64,000 nt of DNA from DASPWW01 sp963803425 (GCA_963803425.1 CAWDMA010000003.1:186001-250000), one strand, 5' to 3'. Positions 1 through 9,120 are shown, counted from the stretch's first letter. The notes: generated from the letters alone by a model not told the origin. Numbers and translations: made by a program.

Positions 1-2
1 CC

Positions 3-122
3 GGAGCGATCGCGACGATGGAGCGCGTCGCCGCCGATCTGATCTCCGAGCGCGACGCGCAGCTCACCGAGATCGCCCGCCGGATCGCCCGCGGCGCGCC
101 GCTGCGGCGCGACCCCGCGTAA
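3..122 (+). CDS. 3' end of an unidentified protein (partial)
   Basis: An open frame enters from the left edge and stops with TAA at 120-122, giving 39 residues that start GAIATMERVAADL and end RRDPA. It is a charged, helical C-terminus with actinobacterial codon use. The run ERVAADLI followed by ARGAPLR loosely recalls the last helix of D-2-hydroxyacid dehydrogenases, but that is too short to call. The start and most of the gene lie outside the window. Confidence 0.5.
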   Translation, partial: GAIATMERVAADLISERDAQLTEIARRIARGAPLRRDPA

Positions 123-136
123 GCGGCCGGCGGCGG

Positions 137-478
137 TTGGCCGGGCCCGCGCCAAATTCGATTTTCACGCATGCAGAAAAACGGTCGCGCAGCCGCTACC
201 AAGAACTTTCCGCGACTTTCACAACAAGCTGGCGACTATTTCCCAACTACTGCTCAAAAGTGCCTGCAAAGACACCCGAGCTGCGATCGCCCGACCGGGG
301 CCGAGCCGAAGCCAAGCATCGACCCCGGGGCGTCCTTACCCGCGAGGCGACGGAGCACAACGAGTGGGGCTTCTTGATCTGCGCCCACTGCGGCGGAGAG
401 CCGTCTGTGCCGTGGATGACGCTGCGCGAAGCCCGTCAGGTCGCGGCCGAACACGGCGTCGAGCTGGAGGAGGCATGA
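137..478 (+). CDS. doubtful small hypothetical protein with a CxxC pair
   Basis: A 113-codon frame starting ATG at 137. The first two thirds have mixed base composition and read as low-quality protein. The last 45 residues look more natural, with an ICAHCGGE CxxC pair and an amphipathic helix ending EHGVELEEA. The stop overlaps another ATG in an ATGA, but that second frame is only 26 codons. It could be a genuine small zinc-binding protein with a wrong start, or the remnant of one. No Shine-Dalgarno site is visible. Confidence 0.25.
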   Translation: MAGPAPNSIFTHAEKRSRSRYQELSATFTTSWRLFPNYCSKVPAKTPELRSPDRGRAEAKHRPRGVLTREATEHNEWGFLICAHCGGEPSVPWMTLREARQVAAEHGVELEEA

Positions 479-593
479 TCGACAAGGCCAGGCTGATGCA
501 GGCCGAACTCCGAAGACCGGGCCAGGGTGGGCCGACGGCAAGACGCCTGAGTTGAGGACCTCCGGCGCTACGCCCTTCCCCTTGCCCCAGGCC
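479..593. other. intergenic stretch, nothing recognised
   Basis: Between the doubtful small ORF and the stop of the first propeller gene I see no convincing gene, hairpin terminator or promoter. The 26-codon frame beginning at 475 is too short to support. Confidence 0.4.
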
Positions 594-2576
594 TCAGCCC
601 TTCTTCTTCCGCCTCACCTTGCCCGACCACTCGGCGGGGGATGAATCGGCGTTGCCCGCCGCGTCGACGGCGCGGACCGTGAAGGTGTGCTTCTTGGCCT
701 TCTTCTTCGCCTTCACCTTGGTCTTGTAGGGACTCTCGCAGCCGAACTCCTTGCCGCCGTCGACGCTGCACAGGTAGGTCGAGTCCGCCTCCGACGATGA
801 GAACTCGAACGCGAGCTTTGCCTTCTTCTTCTTGGTCTTCACCTGGTTGCCGGGGTCGGAGCTGAGCTCGGTCTCGGGCGGGGTCGTGTCCGCCGCCGGC
901 CCGGACGGAGGCGTCGGCGAGGTGTCGACGGTGAAGTCGCGGCTCGCCGGCGTCGGGTCGGTGTTGCCGGCCCAGTCGGTTGCCCGGACCTGGAAACGAT
1001 GCGGGCCGTCGGCCAGTGCGAAGGTGGTGAACGGACTCGCGCAATCGGTCCGGGCGCCGAAATCCACCTGGCACTCGAAGCTCGATCCGGGTGTGTCGGA
1101 GGCGAACGTGAACGTCGGTGTGTTGTCGGCGCTCGTCCCGGTCGGGCCAGAGCCGATCGACGTCACGGGCCCGACCTGGCGGTCGAAGACGGTGACGGCG
1201 TTGTCGGTGAAGGCGGTCGCATAGACGTTGTCGCCCTGGGGTGATACGGAGACTGCACGGGCGCCGGTGAGCGCCTTCCCGTCAATGCACTCTCCGCTCG
1301 TGCCGTCCTCGGAGAGGCAGCCGGCGGTCCCCGCCTTCTGGGTCAGCTCGCCGGTGTCGGGGTCGCGGTCGAAGACGGCGACGGCGTTGCTGCTTGCCGA
1401 GGCGACGTAGGCGCTCCCACCGTCGGGTGAGACGGCGACCGAGCCGGCTGTGTCGAGCGCCACCCCGTCAACACACGCTCCGCCAGTGCCGTCGTCGGAT
1501 ATGCAGCCGGCGGTGCCGGTCTTCTGCTTCAGCTTCCCGTTGTCGGGGTCGCGGTCGAGGACGGCGACGGCGTCGCTGCCGGTCGATGCGGCGTACGCAC
1601 TTCCACCGTCAGGTGATACGGCGAGCGAGCTTGCCGTGATGAGCCCCTTCCCGTCGACGCACTCTCCGCCCGTGCCGTCCTCGGAGATGCAGCCGGCCGT
1701 CCCCGCCTTCTGGGTCAGCTCGCCGGTGCCCGGGTCGCGGTTGAAGATCGAGACGGCGCCGCTGGTCGTGGACGCCGTGTAGGCGTTCTCTCCGTCAGGC
1801 GAGACGGCGACCGAGCTCGCGCTGGTGAGCGCCACCCCGTCGGCGCAGCTCCCGCCCGAACCGGTTTCCGAGATGCACCCATCAGTTCCCGCCTTCTGGG
1901 TCAGCTCGCCGGTGTCCGGGTCGCGGTCGAAGACGGCGACGGCGTCGCCGGCAGCGACATAGACGCTCTCGCCGTCGGGCGAGATCGTCACGGCACGCGC
2001 CTGGTCGAGCGCCACGCCGTCGACGCAGACCCCGCCCGAACCGGTTTCCGAGACGCACGCCGCGGTCCCCGCCTTCTGGGCCAGCCCGCCGGTGTCCGGG
2101 TCGCGGTCGAAGATCGAGACGGCGTCGCTGTTGAAGGAGGCCGCATAGACGTTGTCGCCGTCGGGCGAGACCACAACCGACTCAATGCCATTGATCGCCG
2201 CCCCGTCGACGCAGCTCCCACCCGAGCCGGTGACCGAGACGCACCCTGCGGTGCCTGCCTTCTGGGCCAGCTCGCCCGTGTTCGGGTCGCGATCGAGGAT
2301 CGCGACGGCATCGTCGACGAAGGAGGCCACGTAGGCGCTCTCGCCGTCAGGCGAGACGGCGACCGACTGCGGCCCCGTAAGTGCCTTTCCGTCGGCGCAG
2401 CTCCCGCCCGTACCCGTCTCCGAAACGCACCCTGCGGTGCCTGGCTTCTGGGCCAGCGCGCCGGTCGCAGCGTTCGCCGCGGGTGCGGCCAGCAGGACGG
2501 CGGCGAAGCCGGCCGCGACGAGGGCGGGCACCCGCACCGCCCAGTACTCGATCCGTCGACCCCCGCTCGACACCAT
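594..2576 (-). CDS. secreted seven-repeat SPDG beta-propeller protein with C-terminal Ig-like modules
   Basis: A 660-residue exported protein. The chosen ATG at 2576 has GGGAG four bases upstream and starts a signal peptide with an arginine pair, a hydrophobic core and an APAANA cleavage region. A GTG at 2621 is the longer alternative. Seven repeats of about 54 residues follow, each with a QKAGTAGC-like start, a Cys pair, an SPDG turn and FDRDP, as expected for a seven-bladed lactonase/YVTN-type propeller. Two Ig-like modules then follow (F..SS..S.FEC..D...C.SP....L.DG.H.F.VRA.D.AGN), and a KVRRKKKG basic tail. The role is unknown; a cell-surface or extracellular binding protein is likely. 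The next two genes are paralogues. Confidence 0.85.
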   Translation of the reverse strand: MVSSGGRRIEYWAVRVPALVAAGFAAVLLAAPAANAATGALAQKPGTAGCVSETGTGGSCADGKALTGPQSVAVSPDGESAYVASFVDDAVAILDRDPNTGELAQKAGTAGCVSVTGSGGSCVDGAAINGIESVVVSPDGDNVYAASFNSDAVSIFDRDPDTGGLAQKAGTAACVSETGSGGVCVDGVALDQARAVTISPDGESVYVAAGDAVAVFDRDPDTGELTQKAGTDGCISETGSGGSCADGVALTSASSVAVSPDGENAYTASTTSGAVSIFNRDPGTGELTQKAGTAGCISEDGTGGECVDGKGLITASSLAVSPDGGSAYAASTGSDAVAVLDRDPDNGKLKQKTGTAGCISDDGTGGACVDGVALDTAGSVAVSPDGGSAYVASASSNAVAVFDRDPDTGELTQKAGTAGCLSEDGTSGECIDGKALTGARAVSVSPQGDNVYATAFTDNAVTVFDRQVGPVTSIGSGPTGTSADNTPTFTFASDTPGSSFECQVDFGARTDCASPFTTFALADGPHRFQVRATDWAGNTDPTPASRDFTVDTSPTPPSGPAADTTPPETELSSDPGNQVKTKKKKAKLAFEFSSSEADSTYLCSVDGGKEFGCESPYKTKVKAKKKAKKHTFTVRAVDAAGNADSSPAEWSGKVRRKKKG

Positions 2577-2678
2577 GACGCTCCCGTGTCGCTTGCCGGT
2601 CGTGAAGCTCATCGGCAGCACCAGCGCCCGGAGTGAGACATCCGGAGGTAGTTCAAACCCGTGTCCAGTAAGCGCTAC

Positions 2679-4910
2679 TCAGTGCTTCTTCTTTCGCTTC
2701 ACCTTGCCCGACCACTCCTCGGGGGAGGAGTCGGCGTTGCCCGCGGCGTCGACCGCCGCGACCTCGAAGGTGTGCTTCTTGGCCTTCTTCTTCGCCTTCA
2801 CCTTGGCCTTGTAGGGACTGTCGCAGCCGAACTCCTTGCCGCCGTCGAGGCTGCACAGGAAGGTCGAGCCGGGCTCCGAGGACTCGAAGCCGAACTCGAT
2901 CTTGGCCTTCTTCTTCTTCGTCTTCACCTTCGCGCCGGGGTCCGAGGTCAGCTTGGTCTCGGGCGGCGTCGTGTCGGCCGCCGGGCCGGAGGGCGGAGGC
3001 GGTGTCGGCGAGGTGTCGACCGTGAAGTCGCGGCTTGCCGGGATCGGGTCGGCGTGGCCGAACTCGTCGACCGCGCGCACCCGGAAACGGTGCGGGCCGT
3101 CGGCGAGCGCGTAGGTCGTGAACGCGCTCGTGCAGTCGAAGAACGCGCCCACGTCGACCTCACACTCGAATGTCGAGCCGGGTGTGTCCGAGGAGAACGA
3201 GAAGGTCGGGGTGCTGTCCGACGTCGTCCCCGACGGACCCGCGGTCAGCGAGGTCTCGGGGGTCGCCGGCTCGCGGCTGAAACTCGCAACCCCGCTGTCC
3301 AGGAACAGGGCCGCGTACACCGACTCTCCGTCCGGGCTGGCCGCGAGGGCGACCGGGTAGCCGAGGCCGGAGCCAAACCCGCTCTGAGTCGCCTCCGGAC
3401 TGTCCGAGCAGGCGCCCGTCCCCGCCGATCCGCCGATCACCGTGGATCCGGTGATGCAGCCGTCGTAGGTGAGGTTGCCGTCGGCGGCGCGGTCGAAGCT
3501 CGTCAGGGCTTGGTCCTCCCGAGCAGCCAGGTAGACCGATCTGCCATCCGGACTCGCAAGCACCCCGTACGGACCATTGAAGCCCGATCCGGCGCCCGAC
3601 GCGGTGGCGCTGGCGCTGTCGTCGCACGCACCCGTGCCCGTCGATCCGGCGCCCCCCTTGTTTCCGGTGATGCATCCCTGCCAGGTCAGGGTGCCGTCGG
3701 CAGCGCGGTCGAAGCCCGCCACGGCCGCATCCAGCAGCGCCGGCAGATACACGGAGCCCCCATCGGGGCTGATCGTCAGTGACAGAGGCGCGTGCAGCCC
3801 CGATCCCGCGCCGTTCGCGGTGGCGCCGCCGCTGTCCTCGCACGCACCCGTGCCCGTCGATCCGGCGCCCCCCTTGTTCCCGGTGATGCAGCCTTGCCAG
3901 GTGAGGCTGCCGTCGGCGGCGCGTTCGAAGCCGGCGGCAGCGTCGTCGCCGCTCGCGGCGACGTACACGGACTCGTCGTCGGGGCTGACCTCGACCGCGA
4001 ATCCACCGGCAAGACCCGATCCCGCGCCGTTCGCGGTCGCGCCGTCGCTGTCCTCGCAGGCCCCCGTGCCCGTCGATCCGGCGCTTGCCTTTTCTCCGGT
4101 GATGCAGCCGTCGTCGGTGAGGCTGCCGTCGGCGGCGCGGTCGAAGGTGGTGATTGCTGTGTCACTGACTGAGAAGGTGTAGACCGACTCGCCGTCTGGG
4201 CTGACGGCGACGCCGTTCAGGTTGCTGAGGCCCGATCCCGAGCCGTTCGCGGTGGCGCCGTCGCTGTCCTCGCACGCCCCCGTGCCGGCTGTTCCCGCGC
4301 CTCCCTGGTCGCCGGTGATGCAGCCCTGCCACGTCAGGGTGCCGGTCGAGGAGCGCTTGAAGCTCGCCACACCATCACCGGAGGTGACGACGTAGACGGA
4401 CTTGCCGTCGGGACTGACCGTCATCAACGTCGGGCCATACAGGCCGGAGCCGGACCCCGTCGGGGTCGCTGAGGGGATGTCGCTGCACTCTGCGGTCCCA
4501 TTCGACCCGGTGCCGTCCTGCCCGCCCGTGGCGCAGTGCTTCCAGCCCAGGCTGCCGTCAGGGTTCCGCGACAAGGTTGCGACCGACCCATTCCCGTTGC
4601 TCGCTGCGTACACCGACTTACCGTCGGGGCTGACCGCCACCGTTCCGGAGTTGGCCAGGCCTGACCCCCCGTCGACGGCCTCGGGCGTCTCCACGCAGGC
4701 GCCGGTGCCACTCGCACCGGGCCCGCTCTTGAGGCCGGTGATGCATCCCTGCCAGTCGAGATCGCCGACCGCCGCCCCGGCCGGGGCGGCGAGCGTGAGC
4801 GATGCCGCGAGGGCAGCCGAGACAAGAACGAGACCCGCAAGGCGGATCGTCAGCGGCCGTCCAGCCTGCGAATAAGCGAGTTGCCCTGCCCGTCCCTGCG
4901 CTTGGCCCAT
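2679..4910 (-). CDS. secreted seven-repeat beta-propeller protein, paralogue 2
   Basis: 743 residues from ATG at 4910, chosen because it opens a signal peptide (core LAGLVLVSAALAASLTLA, then APAGAA) with GGAGG 11 bases upstream. Seven repeats begin WQGCITG or variants, continue with G..GTGAC, carry the SPDGxSVY signature and end FDRAADG. The C-terminus has two Ig-like modules and a KVKRKKKH tail almost identical to that of the downstream gene, so the three genes arose by tandem duplication. Each repeat has conserved cysteines that could pair within a blade. Ligand and function are unknown. Confidence 0.85.
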   Translation of the reverse strand: MGQAQGRAGQLAYSQAGRPLTIRLAGLVLVSAALAASLTLAAPAGAAVGDLDWQGCITGLKSGPGASGTGACVETPEAVDGGSGLANSGTVAVSPDGKSVYAASNGNGSVATLSRNPDGSLGWKHCATGGQDGTGSNGTAECSDIPSATPTGSGSGLYGPTLMTVSPDGKSVYVVTSGDGVASFKRSSTGTLTWQGCITGDQGGAGTAGTGACEDSDGATANGSGSGLSNLNGVAVSPDGESVYTFSVSDTAITTFDRAADGSLTDDGCITGEKASAGSTGTGACEDSDGATANGAGSGLAGGFAVEVSPDDESVYVAASGDDAAAGFERAADGSLTWQGCITGNKGGAGSTGTGACEDSGGATANGAGSGLHAPLSLTISPDGGSVYLPALLDAAVAGFDRAADGTLTWQGCITGNKGGAGSTGTGACDDSASATASGAGSGFNGPYGVLASPDGRSVYLAAREDQALTSFDRAADGNLTYDGCITGSTVIGGSAGTGACSDSPEATQSGFGSGLGYPVALAASPDGESVYAALFLDSGVASFSREPATPETSLTAGPSGTTSDSTPTFSFSSDTPGSTFECEVDVGAFFDCTSAFTTYALADGPHRFRVRAVDEFGHADPIPASRDFTVDTSPTPPPPSGPAADTTPPETKLTSDPGAKVKTKKKKAKIEFGFESSEPGSTFLCSLDGGKEFGCDSPYKAKVKAKKKAKKHTFEVAAVDAAGNADSSPEEWSGKVKRKKKH

Positions 4911-5159
4911 CTCCACCCGACCTCCCCGTTGCCGCTCCTGAAAGTGATCCTGCGCTCGCCGCATCCGGGTCGCGCGAGTTCTTATCGCCCCATATCGGCA
5001 TGTCTCGCCGATATCTTGAGCGCAGGACGAAATGGGGGGCTCTGGTGGAAGCAACGGGGACGAGGACGCACGAGAAACCAGCCCGGGTCTCAGGGCATCC
5101 ATAGTCTGGACCAGACAGTGGGACGTGGATCAAGAGCTAGACCAGGGTGTAGCCCCGAG

Positions 5160-6209
5160 TCACATCGACTGCCACGTGAGGCTGCCCCCGGCGGCCCGAT
5201 CGAAGCTCGCCACGGCGGCGTCTATCCCCGCCGCCACATAGACGGACTTGCCGTCGGGGCTGACCGCGACCCACCGCGGTGAGTCAAGGCCCGAGCCGCC
5301 GCCGTCCGCGGTCGCGCCGTCGCTGTCGTCGCAGGCGTGCGTCCCAGTCGAGCCGGAGCCGCCCATGTTCCCAGTGATGCAGCCAGCGTCGGAAAGGCTG
5401 CCGTCGGCGGCCCGATCGAGACTCGTCACGGCCGCGTCTGCCTGCGCAGCGACGTACACGGACTCGTCGTCGGGGCTGACCGCGACCGCGATCGGGAGTT
5501 TGAGGCCGGAGTCGACGCCGTTCGCAGTCGCGCCGTCGCCGTCGTCGCATGCGTGCGTCCCCCCGGAGCCGGCGCCGTCGAGGTCGCCTGTGATGCAGCC
5601 TTGCCAGGTGAGCTTGCCGGCGGCGCGATCGAAGCTCGCCACGGCGTCGTCAAACAGCGAGGCCGCGTACACGGACTTGCCGTCGGGGCTGACCGCCACC
5701 GAGCCGAGGCTGCCGGCGCCCGAGTCCGCGCCGTTCGAGGTAGCGCCGCCGCTGTCGACACAGGCCTGCGTCCCCGCCGACCCGGCGCCACCCTGGTTGC
5801 CGGTGATGCAGCCCTGCCGAGTGAGGGTGCCGTCGGCTCCGCGCTCGAAGGTGGTGATGCCCTCCCCGGAGCCCACGTACACGGAGTCCCCGTCGGGGCT
5901 GACCGCCACGGTGGTGGGGCCGGCGAGTCCCGAACCCTCCCCTCCATCGACCGCTGTCGGGATGTTGGCGCAGGCGTCAGTGCCCGCGGAGCAGGCGTCA
6001 GTGCCCGCGGAGCCGGCGAAGATCTTGTTGCCGGTGACGCAGCCCTGCCAGGCGATGTCGCCGACGGCGGCGCTCGCCGAGGATGCCGCGAGCGCACAGG
6101 CGGTCAGGCTGAGCGCGGCGGCGCAGAGCAGCGCGGGGGGGCAGAGAACGGCCCCCGGACCTCCATCCGAGGCCCGGCGCTCGCTCCCCCGACGCAACCT
6201 CGTGTTCAT
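5160..6209 (-). CDS. truncated secreted beta-propeller protein, paralogue 3
   Basis: 349 residues from ATG at 6209, preceded by GGGAGGGCGGG. The signal peptide (ALSLTACALAASSASA) is followed by only four complete WQGCITG/SPDG repeats. The protein stops three residues into the fifth (LTWQSM, where paralogue 2 reads LTWQGCITG). It lacks three blades, both Ig-like modules and the basic tail. The 250 bases downstream do not restore the homology in any frame I could read. It is probably a 3'-deleted paralogue and perhaps non-functional, since four blades would not close a seven-bladed propeller. Confidence 0.75.
   Translation of the reverse strand: MNTRLRRGSERRASDGGPGAVLCPPALLCAAALSLTACALAASSASAAVGDIAWQGCVTGNKIFAGSAGTDACSAGTDACANIPTAVDGGEGSGLAGPTTVAVSPDGDSVYVGSGEGITTFERGADGTLTRQGCITGNQGGAGSAGTQACVDSGGATSNGADSGAGSLGSVAVSPDGKSVYAASLFDDAVASFDRAAGKLTWQGCITGDLDGAGSGGTHACDDGDGATANGVDSGLKLPIAVAVSPDDESVYVAAQADAAVTSLDRAADGSLSDAGCITGNMGGSGSTGTHACDDSDGATADGGGSGLDSPRWVAVSPDGKSVYVAAGIDAAVASFDRAAGGSLTWQSM
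5970..6011. repeat. perfect 21-bp tandem duplication inside paralogue 3
   Basis: Positions 5970-5990 and 5991-6011 are identical. In the protein this duplicates a seven-residue SAGTDAC block in the first repeat, adding an extra cysteine. It looks like recent in-frame slippage. Confidence 0.9.
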
Positions 6210-6300
6210 CCCGCCCTCCCTCGTAGCGATGCTTGCACGCACATCGGCTGCGCTGGCCCACTCCAATAGGCGCCAGCCGGCCGGCCGCCCCGGGTCGCCC

Positions 6301-6339
6301 TATACTCCCCGCACGCGGGTGGATTGACTGGTCAGTCAA
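6301..6339 (+). promoter_or_regulatory. promoter -10 box and TetR-type palindromic operator
   Basis: TATACT at 6301-6306 is a good -10 box. A 16-bp palindrome, TTGACTG-GT-CAGTCAA, lies at 6324-6339, just downstream of the expected transcription start near 6313. Its form is that of operators bound by FadR-like TetR regulators. The likely binder is the TetR protein encoded as second gene of this operon, which would block its own transcription. No clear -35 hexamer is visible. Confidence 0.6.
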
Positions 6340-6370
6340 CCAGCCCGGGGCTCACAACGGGAGCGAGAGG

Positions 6371-7198
6371 ATGCGCGCCGCCGCCGTACAGCTGAACTCG
6401 ACCGACGACAAGTCGCGGAACCTGGAATCCGCGGAGCGGCTCGTCCGCGCCGCGGCCGCCGACGGCGCCGAGCTGGTCGCGCTCCCGGAGAAGTGGAACC
6501 TGCTCGCGGCGGGCGAGGATCTGGCAGCGGGCGCGGAGCCGCTCGACGGGCCCGCGATCACCGCCGCGCGCGGCTGGGCGCGAGAGCTGGGGGTGCACCT
6601 CCTCGCGGGGAGCATCACGGCCACCGCTGCGGACGAAGAGAAGCCGGCCAACACCTCGGTTCTCGTCGACCCCGAGGGCGAGATCGAGGCCACCTACCGG
6701 AAGATCCACATGTTCGACGTCGACGTCGGCGGGGTCTCCTACCGTGAGTCGGCGTTCGAGCGGGCGGGCTCCGAGATCGTGACGGCCGATGCCGGCGACG
6801 TCTCGATCGGGATGACCGTGTGCTACGACCTCCGCTTCCCCGAGCTGTACCGGATCCTGGCGCTGCGCGGGGCGCGCCTGGTCGCCGTCCCCGCGGCCTT
6901 CACCCTCGCAACGGGCAAGGACCACTGGGATCCGCTGCTGCGCGCCCGCGCGGTCGAGAACGCCTGCTTCGTGATCGCCCCCAACCAGATCGGTGACGCG
7001 CCGCCGCACTACCGCTCCTACGGCCGCTCGATGATCGTCGACCCGTGGGGAGTGGCGCTCGCCACCGCCCCCGACGAGGAGTGCTTCGTCGCCGCGGAGC
7101 TCGACTTCGCGCAGCAGGACCGGGTCCGCGAGTCGCTCCCGGCGCTCGCGAACCGGCGGCCCGATGCCTACGAGTGGCCGGTCGAGGTGAACGCCTGA
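6371..7198 (+). CDS. nitrilase-superfamily carbon-nitrogen hydrolase
   Basis: 275 residues from ATG at 6371, with GGGAGCGAGAGG just upstream. The full catalytic triad of the superfamily is present: Glu in LPEKWN near residue 38, Lys in YRKIHMFD near 109, and Cys in CYDLRFPE near 149. The spacing and the GRSMIVDPWG segment fit the Nit1/omega-amidase branch (deaminated-glutathione amidase or alpha-keto-acid omega-amidase), a cytosolic metabolite-repair role. The stop overlaps the next start in TGATG, so it is translationally coupled to the TetR gene. Confidence 0.85.
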   Translation: MRAAAVQLNSTDDKSRNLESAERLVRAAAADGAELVALPEKWNLLAAGEDLAAGAEPLDGPAITAARGWARELGVHLLAGSITATAADEEKPANTSVLVDPEGEIEATYRKIHMFDVDVGGVSYRESAFERAGSEIVTADAGDVSIGMTVCYDLRFPELYRILALRGARLVAVPAAFTLATGKDHWDPLLRARAVENACFVIAPNQIGDAPPHYRSYGRSMIVDPWGVALATAPDEECFVAAELDFAQQDRVRESLPALANRRPDAYEWPVEVNA

Positions 7199-7815
7199 TG
7201 GCGCAGGCGCCTGCGATCGACAAGCGCCGGATGATCCTCGACGCGGCGATCCGCGTGTTCGCTCGCCAGGGCTTCCACCGCTGCCGCGTGTCGGACATCG
7301 CCGACGAGGCCGGGGTGGCGTACGGGCTCGTCTACCACTACTTCAACTCCAAGGACCAGGTCCTGAACGAGCTGTTCACCGAGCGGTGGTCGCTGCTGCT
7401 CGCTGCGACCGAGGAGGTGGACGCCCAGGACCTCCCCGCCCGCGACAAGCTCGCCGCGGTCGCCTCCTTCATCGTCCAGTCCTACCGCCACGAGCCCGAG
7501 CTGATGAAGGTGATCATCGTCGAGGTGACCCGGGCGGCGAACTCGTTCGGGCGCACCCACCTGCCCGAGATCCGCCGCGCCTACGACATGATCGCCAAGA
7601 TCGTCGCAGACGGCCAGGCGAAGGGCGAGTTCCGAAAGGACATCGACCCCGAGTACGCGGCGATGTGGTTCTACGGCGCGATCGAGCAGCTCCTGTCGGG
7701 CTGGGTGTTCGAGCTGATCCCGGCCTCGGAGGCCGACTACGAGAACGCCACCGCGATGGTGGTGGAGACGATCTGCGGCGGGCTCGAGCCGCGCACGGAC
7801 GGCGCCCGGGGCTGA
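7198..7815 (+). CDS. TetR/AcrR-family transcriptional regulator (FadR-like)
   Basis: 205 residues starting at the ATG overlapping the amidase stop. Residues 10-57 form the TetR helix-turn-helix (RRMILDAAIRVFARQG...VSDIADEAGVAYGLVYHYF.SKD.VL). The C-terminal ligand domain (SYRHEPELMKVIIVEVTRA.. and FRKDIDPEYAAMWFYGAIEQLL) resembles fatty-acyl-CoA-responsive members. Being inside the operon with a palindromic operator in front, it is probably an autorepressor. It may also control the lipase-like hydrolase that follows. Confidence 0.85.
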   Translation: MAQAPAIDKRRMILDAAIRVFARQGFHRCRVSDIADEAGVAYGLVYHYFNSKDQVLNELFTERWSLLLAATEEVDAQDLPARDKLAAVASFIVQSYRHEPELMKVIIVEVTRAANSFGRTHLPEIRRAYDMIAKIVADGQAKGEFRKDIDPEYAAMWFYGAIEQLLSGWVFELIPASEADYENATAMVVETICGGLEPRTDGARG

Positions 7816-7818
7816 CCG

Positions 7819-9120
7819 ATGTGGGAGTCGCTCGCCACCACCCGGCGGCAGGACCGCGTCCTGCACGGGGCGGCGAAGCTGATCAACATCCTGGTAGGGA
7901 TCGTGGTGACGCCGCTGTGGCTGATCGGCCAGCGGCTCGCCGGCCCGGCCCGCCGGCTGCTCGCCCGTCGCGGGCCTGAGCCCGGCCCGCTCCCGGTCCC
8001 CGCGCCCGTCGAGCGCTCCATGGACTCCCTGATGGGCGAGCTGGAGGCCCTTCCCCACCGCCTGCACCGCTCCGACACCGCCCAGCTCCGCAAGGGGCTC
8101 GCCGATTGGACCCCGTTCGTCGTCGCCCAGCACCGCCACACGGTCGGGTGGGGGTACTCGTATCCGAGCCAGTTCCGCCACGACCACTTCGCCGGCGCCG
8201 ACGGGGAGCGGATCGCCGCGATGGTCGCCGTCCACGACCGGCCCCGCCCCGGACTCGTCGTCGTCCACGGGCTGTTCTCCAACCGCCTGTTCGACTACGT
8301 CCGGGAGATCGCCGTGCGCGCCTACTACGAGTGGGGATTCGACGTCGCCGCCGTCGACCTGCGCAGCTTCGGCGCCACCGAGCTGCTCAGCCACGCGCCG
8401 TCCACCGCCGGCTGGAAGGAGGGCGAGGACCTTATCGCCGCGGCGCGGCACCTGAAGCGGCTCGGCGCCACCAGCGTTGGCGCGCTCGGGATCTCCCTGG
8501 GCGGCGCCTCGGTGCTGAGCGCGTCCCGCGCGCCCGGCGCGGAGGACGCGCTGGACGGGGGGATCCTGGCGATCTGCGCGCCCGCCGACACCCGGCGGGC
8601 GGCCGAGCGGCTCTCCCGCCGTCTCCCGGTGACGCACCGCGCATACGCGATCAACCGGCTGTTCGCGGCGATGCTCACCTCGCGCGTCCGGGCGGGGCGG
8701 TGGCCTGAGCAGATCGACACGCTAATGGAGCCGGTCGAGGCGCTCGCGGCGCCCTACTACGGGGTGCCCGCCGCCGAGCTCTGGGAGCGCTCCTCGGCCG
8801 TCAACCACATCGCCGAGGCCCGGGTCCCGGTGCTCGTCCTGCACTCGGAGGACGACCTGATCGTCCCGGTCGAGCACGCCCGGATGCTGGACGAGGCGAA
8901 GGGCGACAACGAGCTGGTCCGGGTGTGGATCGTCCCCGGTGGCGCCCACGCCGCCTTCGACGTGCTCGACCCAGGATGGACCTACTCCGTGTACCGGCGC
9001 TTCTTCGAGCGCTGGGCCGCCTACGCCGAGGCCGGCCCGCCGCCTCGCGGCGCCCCGGACGCGGCCGAGGTGGTTTACTCCTCCGGCCGGTCGGGCAACG
9101 GGAATTCAGAGCCAGCGTGA
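7819..9120 (+). CDS. alpha/beta-hydrolase (YheT-like esterase/lipase)
   Basis: 433 residues, starting three bases after the TetR stop. A membrane-associating N-terminus (INILVGIVVTPLWLI) precedes the hydrolase core. The oxyanion strand is VVVHGLFSN, the nucleophile elbow GISLGG (Ser near residue 230), the acid lies in HSEDDLIVP and the catalytic His in PGGAHAAF. An ester or lipid substrate is likely, in line with the FadR-like regulator upstream. The natural substrate cannot be read from sequence. Confidence 0.8.
   Translation: MWESLATTRRQDRVLHGAAKLINILVGIVVTPLWLIGQRLAGPARRLLARRGPEPGPLPVPAPVERSMDSLMGELEALPHRLHRSDTAQLRKGLADWTPFVVAQHRHTVGWGYSYPSQFRHDHFAGADGERIAAMVAVHDRPRPGLVVVHGLFSNRLFDYVREIAVRAYYEWGFDVAAVDLRSFGATELLSHAPSTAGWKEGEDLIAAARHLKRLGATSVGALGISLGGASVLSASRAPGAEDALDGGILAICAPADTRRAAERLSRRLPVTHRAYAINRLFAAMLTSRVRAGRWPEQIDTLMEPVEALAAPYYGVPAAELWERSSAVNHIAEARVPVLVLHSEDDLIVPVEHARMLDEAKGDNELVRVWIVPGGAHAAFDVLDPGWTYSVYRRFFERWAAYAEAGPPPRGAPDAAEVVYSSGRSGNGNSEPA

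Noticed and set aside
2679..5102. Longer N-terminus of propeller paralogue 2 (start at 5102)
   Set aside because: The extra 64 residues precede the signal peptide, are unlike the paralogues and lack a ribosome-binding site.
594..6209. CRISPR-like or satellite DNA because of regular repeats in the propeller genes
   Set aside because: The periodicity is in codons of open frames with divergent third positions, as expected of propeller blades. There are no spacers or identical repeats.
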